Below are positions 7,631 to 10,137 of a stretch of 10,137 nt of DNA, in pieces. This stretch comes from an uncultured Anaerococcus sp. GTDB taxonomy: Bacteria > Bacillota_A > Clostridia > Tissierellales > Peptoniphilaceae. The translations under genes were made by a program, and so were the position numbers. The notes under the pieces were generated by a model, which was not told where the DNA came from, searched no databases, and saw nothing but the letters and a program-made list of their open reading frames with translations. The first letter of the stretch is position 1; every line of letters begins with the position of its first letter. The stretch is from contig CAMEGY010000019.1 in assembly GCA_945916625.1 (NCBI GenBank), positions 1 to 10,137 of the forward strand, read 5' to 3'.

Positions 7631-8396
7631 CCCAAAAAACAGCCAAGAGCACAAGGATGAAATCAACAGGAAATTTGAAGAATTTTATCAGACTCGAGAT
7701 AAAAAACTAAGGGACGAATTGATTGCTGAGCACATGTATATTGTTGATATCCTGTCAAATAAATATGTGGGTAAGGGAATCGAAAAAGATGACCTCTACC
7801 AGGTAGCAAGTCTGGGTCTTATAAATGCAGTAGACCGATTTGATCCAAGCAAAGGTTATGCTTTTTCATCTTTTGCTACCCCTACAATAATGGGGGAGAT
7901 AAAGAGATACTTTAGGGATAAGGGCTGGGTAATTAGGGTACCAAGACGTATCCAAAACCTCTATAAGAAGATAAATACTGCAAAAAAAATCCTCCCGCAA
8001 GAGCTTCAGAGAGTGCCAACCATATCTGATATTGCAGATTATTTAGGAGAAGACGAAGAGACAATCCTAGAAACTATGGAAGCAAGCAAGGTCTATACTC
8101 CACAGTCTTTAGATATGAAATATACTGTTCAAAAGGGAGAAAATTCTATAGACCTGGCTGAAATAATTGGAGAAGAAGATAAAAACTTCGACTCAATTGA
8201 GCTTAAGGACATGATTGAAAAATCAAAAGAAAGACTTACAGACTTAGAAAAAGAAATCCTAGAATTAAGATACTATGAAGGCAGAACCCAGGTCGACATA
8301 GCCGAAAGCCTTGACATAAGCCAGATGACCGTATCAAGATTAGAAAAGAAAATCCTCAAAAAATTCTCTATAGAATTTGAAAGAATGGCTGAGTGA
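7623..8396 (+). CDS. RNA polymerase sigma factor, SigB/SigF/SigG family
   Basis: The 257 residues are a sigma-70 factor with regions 2, 3 and 4 and no region 1.1. Region 2 (about 37-102) has DLYQVASLGLINAVDRFDP, FSSFATPTIMGEIKRYFRDKGW and the following RVPRRIQ. Region 3 spans about 110-170. Region 4 (about 205-250) has LTDLEKEILELRYYEG and a helix-turn-helix at TQVDIAESLDISQMTVSRLE. Length and order after RsbV- and RsbW-like genes equal both sigB (general stress) and sigF (forespore) operons of Bacillus. I lean to a stress-type SigB-like factor because no sporulation gene is visible and the antagonist resembles RsbV. GAGGA at 7612-7616 precedes the ATG by six bases, and the start overlaps the anti-sigma gene. 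The stop TGA overlaps the ATG of the next small ORF. Confidence 0.92.
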   Translation: MSSPKNSQEHKDEINRKFEEFYQTRDKKLRDELIAEHMYIVDILSNKYVGKGIEKDDLYQVASLGLINAVDRFDPSKGYAFSSFATPTIMGEIKRYFRDKGWVIRVPRRIQNLYKKINTAKKILPQELQRVPTISDIADYLGEDEETILETMEASKVYTPQSLDMKYTVQKGENSIDLAEIIGEEDKNFDSIELKDMIEKSKERLTDLEKEILELRYYEGRTQVDIAESLDISQMTVSRLEKKILKKFSIEFERMAE

Positions 8397-8557
8397 TGAA
8401 AAAAGATAAATAAAGTCGCTTAATAATTGGTCTTATGCTCATAATCCTATCACTAACCCTGGGTCAAAAGGGTATCTTAGGAGATTCTACCAGAGGATTA
8501 ATAATAGGAATAGGTATAGGATTTTTGATTTTGAGTATTTTTAGCAAAAACAAATAA
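8396..8557 (+). pseudogene. Small two-helix membrane ORF interrupted by an in-frame stop
   Basis: An ATG overlaps the sigma-factor stop (TGATG), a typical coupled start, but codon 6 is TAA (8411-8413), giving only MKKDK. The same frame then runs on without a stop to 8557 and encodes an evidently membrane-type sequence: SRLIIGLMLIILSLTLG, a short polar loop QKGILGDSTRG, a second hydrophobic glycine-rich helix LIIGIGIGFLILSIF, and a SKNK tail. Read through, it would have 53 codons before its stop. An internal ATG at 8435 would give an intact 40-residue protein, but it has no ribosome-binding site and starts inside the first helix. I therefore favour a gene broken by one base change or a sequencing error. 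The function is unrecognised; small two-helix proteins of this kind are common and poorly described. Confidence 0.5.
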
Positions 8558-8572
8558 AATAAATAAAAATAC

Positions 8573-8610
8573 AAGCTCTTTTCGATAAAAATCGAGAGGA
8601 GTTTTCATTT
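8573..8610 (+). terminator. Rho-independent terminator closing the dnaN-to-sigma operon
   Basis: CTCTTTTCGAT (8576-8586) pairs with ATCGAGAGGAG (8591-8601) over 11 positions, two of them G-U wobbles, around an AAAA loop. The stem is flanked by A-rich bases on the left and followed by TTTTCATTT. It is the first convincing terminator after dnaN. The A-rich left flank might let it act weakly on the other strand too. Confidence 0.87.
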
Positions 8611-8626
8611 GCCAACTTTAGGGTAG
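8601..8626 (+). promoter_or_regulatory. Candidate sigma-B-type promoter for the alcohol dehydrogenase
   Basis: GTTTTC (8601-8606) and GGGTAG (8621-8626) are separated by 14 bases. The B. subtilis SigB consensus is GTTTAA, 13-15 bases, GGGTAT, so the GTTT core, the spacing and GGGTA all match. Transcription would start near 8633, just ahead of the ribosome-binding site at 8641. No good sigma-A promoter is present; the nearest (TTTTCA with TAGAAA) misses two bases in each element. Assignment to the sigma factor encoded next door is inference. Confidence 0.45.
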
Positions 8627-8640
8627 AAATATGGAAAAGA

Positions 8641-8646
8641 GAGGAG
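8641..8646 (+). promoter_or_regulatory. Ribosome-binding site of the alcohol dehydrogenase (decides the start)
   Basis: GAGGAG lies five bases before the ATG at 8652. The in-frame ATG at 8631 lacks such a site and would place this sequence inside the coding region, so the protein is taken to begin MKNFTYDIG, as family members do. Confidence 0.8.
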
Positions 8647-8651
8647 AATTT

Positions 8652-9827
8652 ATGAAAAATTTCACTTACGACATAGGTACAAAAATACATTTTGGTAAGG
8701 ACGCCCTAGACTATATAGGGGAAGAAGCCAAAAAATACTCTGACAAGATTTTACTAAGCTACGGTGGCGGATCTATAAAGAAAAATGGAGTCTATGACAA
8801 GGTTATAAAAGAGCTTAAGGGTGCTGGTATAGAAGTCTTTGAGCTTGCTGGAATCGAGCCAAACCCTAGGATTGACTCTGTAAGAGAAGGTGTAAGAATC
8901 ATAAAAGAAAATGACATAGGTGCTATCCTTGCAGTAGGTGGGGGATCAACCATAGATGCTTCTAAATTTATGGCGGCAGGTGCCTGTGCGGACTTCGATC
9001 CATGGGAATTTATCTCAGAGAAAAGGCCAATGAGTCCAGCTATTCCGCTCCTCACAGTTCTAACCATGGCAGCTACAGGATCAGAAATGGATTGTGGAGG
9101 GGTAATTACAAACCCAGAAACAACAGAAAAACTTTCATCAGGCCACGCTGACACAAGGCCAAAAGTATCCTTCCTAAATCCGGAAATCACCTACACCGTT
9201 CCAAAATTCCAAACAGCGGCAGGTGCTGCAGACATATTATCCCACATCTTTGAAACTTATTTCAATGTGGACGGAACCATGTACATGTTAGATAGGATAA
9301 TGGAATCCCTCATAAAAACAGTCATCCACTACGGACCAAAGGCATTAGAAAAACCAGAAGACTACGAGGCCCGTGCTAATTTGATGTGGGCATCTTCTTG
9401 GGCTATAAATGACTTTATTTCTGCATCAAGCTCGGCAAGCTGGACAGTTCACCCAATCGAACACGAACTATCGGCCTTCTATGACATCACCCACGGCCTA
9501 GGCCTTGCAATCCTCACCCCAAGATGGATGGAATATGTCCTAAATGGAGAGACCGCCCACAGATTTTATGAGCTAGGTGTAAATGTATTTGATATAGATA
9601 AAAACCTAGACGAGATGGAAATAGCCAAAATCACAATAGAAAAGATAAAAGACTTTTTCTTCAAAGACCTAGGACTTGATTCGAACCTAAGGAAAATTGG
9701 CATAGATGAAACTCATTTCGACCAAATGGCCCAAAAGGCTTGCGGCAAAAAAGGCTCTATAAAGGGCTTCATAGAGCTAGTGCCAGCAGATGTCAAAAAA
9801 ATCTACCAAATGTGCCTAGAAGACTAA
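8652..9827 (+). CDS. Iron-containing alcohol dehydrogenase, YqhD/butanol dehydrogenase group
   Basis: This 391-residue cytoplasmic enzyme belongs to the metal-dependent group III alcohol dehydrogenases, which reduce aldehydes to alcohols with NAD(P)H during fermentation or aldehyde detoxification. The N-terminal nucleotide domain has the GGGSIKKNGVYD motif (38-49) typical of the YqhD/BDH subgroup and a second GGGS at 96-99. AATGSEM is at 140-146. The metal ligands are D194 and H198 in AADILSH, H267 in VHPIEHE and H281 in ITHGLG, the same positions reported for E. coli YqhD (387 residues). The substrate cannot be read from sequence; a butanol/ethanol or broad aldehyde role is the family expectation. 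It follows the terminator and a SigB-like promoter candidate, and the cupin gene begins ten bases after it. Confidence 0.93.
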   Translation: MKNFTYDIGTKIHFGKDALDYIGEEAKKYSDKILLSYGGGSIKKNGVYDKVIKELKGAGIEVFELAGIEPNPRIDSVREGVRIIKENDIGAILAVGGGSTIDASKFMAAGACADFDPWEFISEKRPMSPAIPLLTVLTMAATGSEMDCGGVITNPETTEKLSSGHADTRPKVSFLNPEITYTVPKFQTAAGAADILSHIFETYFNVDGTMYMLDRIMESLIKTVIHYGPKALEKPEDYEARANLMWASSWAINDFISASSSASWTVHPIEHELSAFYDITHGLGLAILTPRWMEYVLNGETAHRFYELGVNVFDIDKNLDEMEIAKITIEKIKDFFFKDLGLDSNLRKIGIDETHFDQMAQKACGKKGSIKGFIELVPADVKKIYQMCLED

Positions 9828-9837
9828 AATTTTATAA

Positions 9838-10137
9838 ATGGATATTTACAATATTTTTGAAAACCTAGAATTTTCAGACCGTAGAGAAATAGAAGACCTC
9901 ATTTTTGAAAATGAGAAAATAAAAGTAGTAAGAACTGCTTCCCTTGGCCAAACTACAGACTATTATAACCAAGAAGAACTTGAAATGGTAAAAATCGAAA
10001 AGGGATGGGCAAAGCTTGAAGTCGAAGGAGATATCATAGACCTAAAAGAAGGTGATATCCTAGCTATAAATCCCCACCAAATCCATAGGGTAATAAGCCA
10101 GGGCAAGACTATCTGGCTTTGTATATTTGTAAAATAA
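9838..10137 (+). CDS. Small single-domain cupin protein
   Basis: The 99 residues form one cupin barrel: VKIEKGWAKLEVEGD, then LKEGDILAINPHQIHRV, resembling small stand-alone cupins whose core usually reads EWV-LL-G-A-L and ends P-HRV. The first metal motif has no histidine: in the segment before the glycine turn only Q45, E46, E47 and E49 are present. The second motif keeps H83, with H80 nearby. Metal binding is therefore uncertain and no reaction can be named. The ATG is the only plausible start but has no recognisable ribosome-binding site; the ten bases between the genes are ACT-free A/T sequence. It probably shares the dehydrogenase transcript, and its stop codon is the last three bases of the window. 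Confidence 0.75.
   Translation: MDIYNIFENLEFSDRREIEDLIFENEKIKVVRTASLGQTTDYYNQEELEMVKIEKGWAKLEVEGDIIDLKEGDILAINPHQIHRVISQGKTIWLCIFVK

Noticed and set aside
7623..8396. Sporulation sigma factor SigF with spoIIAA and spoIIAB
   Set aside because: Gene order is the same, but the antagonist has the DSTG form of RsbV, no sporulation gene is near, and the suspected group does not sporulate. SigB-like is the safer description, though not proven.
8631..8651. Earlier ATG for the alcohol dehydrogenase
   Set aside because: The seven added residues are encoded by the ribosome-binding region itself, and the family begins at the MKNFTYDIG position.

Overview
The window looks like the replication-origin region of a low-GC Gram-positive bacterium (Bacillota). 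Gene order (origin, dnaN, yaaA, recF, gyrB, gyrA), the short insert-free GyrB, and heavy use of AGA/AGG and CTA codons all fit this. A member of the anaerobic cocci (Tissierellia/Peptoniphilaceae, for example Anaerococcus) is my best guess, but that is impression and not proof. All supported genes lie on the + strand, co-directional with replication moving away from the origin on the left.

Layout. 1-225 is an intergenic origin: seven DnaA-box-like 9-mers, then a DnaA-trio array (CTA repeats, 181-198) and an AT-rich stretch, with a likely dnaN promoter embedded in it. 226-8396 is one very compact gene series: dnaN (sliding clamp), yaaA (S4-domain protein), recF, gyrB, gyrA, an RsbV-like anti-sigma antagonist, an RsbW-like protein and a SigB/SigF-type sigma factor. 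Neighbours overlap by up to 8 bases or are separated by at most 9, and I see no terminator until 8573-8610. 8396-8557 holds a small two-helix membrane ORF whose sixth codon is a stop. 8652-9827 encodes an iron-type alcohol dehydrogenase of the YqhD/BDH group, and 9838-10137 a small cupin protein ending exactly at the window edge.

How it works together. The left part is the replication-initiation and supercoiling toolkit: origin, clamp, recombination mediator and both gyrase subunits. Fused directly to it is a partner-switching sigma module, so gyrase and a stress-type sigma factor are probably co-transcribed. The RsbW-like protein keeps the family's sequence backbone but has lost the recognisable ATP-binding residues, while the RsbV-like protein keeps its phosphorylatable serine. 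A SigB-like promoter candidate (GTTTTC, 14 bases, GGGTAG) sits just before the alcohol dehydrogenase, which suggests that the sigma factor may drive its downstream neighbour.

Most unusual points: the apparently ATP-site-less anti-sigma factor inside a gyrase operon, the candidate sigma-B promoter next door, the complete DnaA-trio origin with a DnaA box over the dnaN -35, a naturally occurring Asn in the GyrB EGD motif, and the stop-interrupted small membrane ORF.
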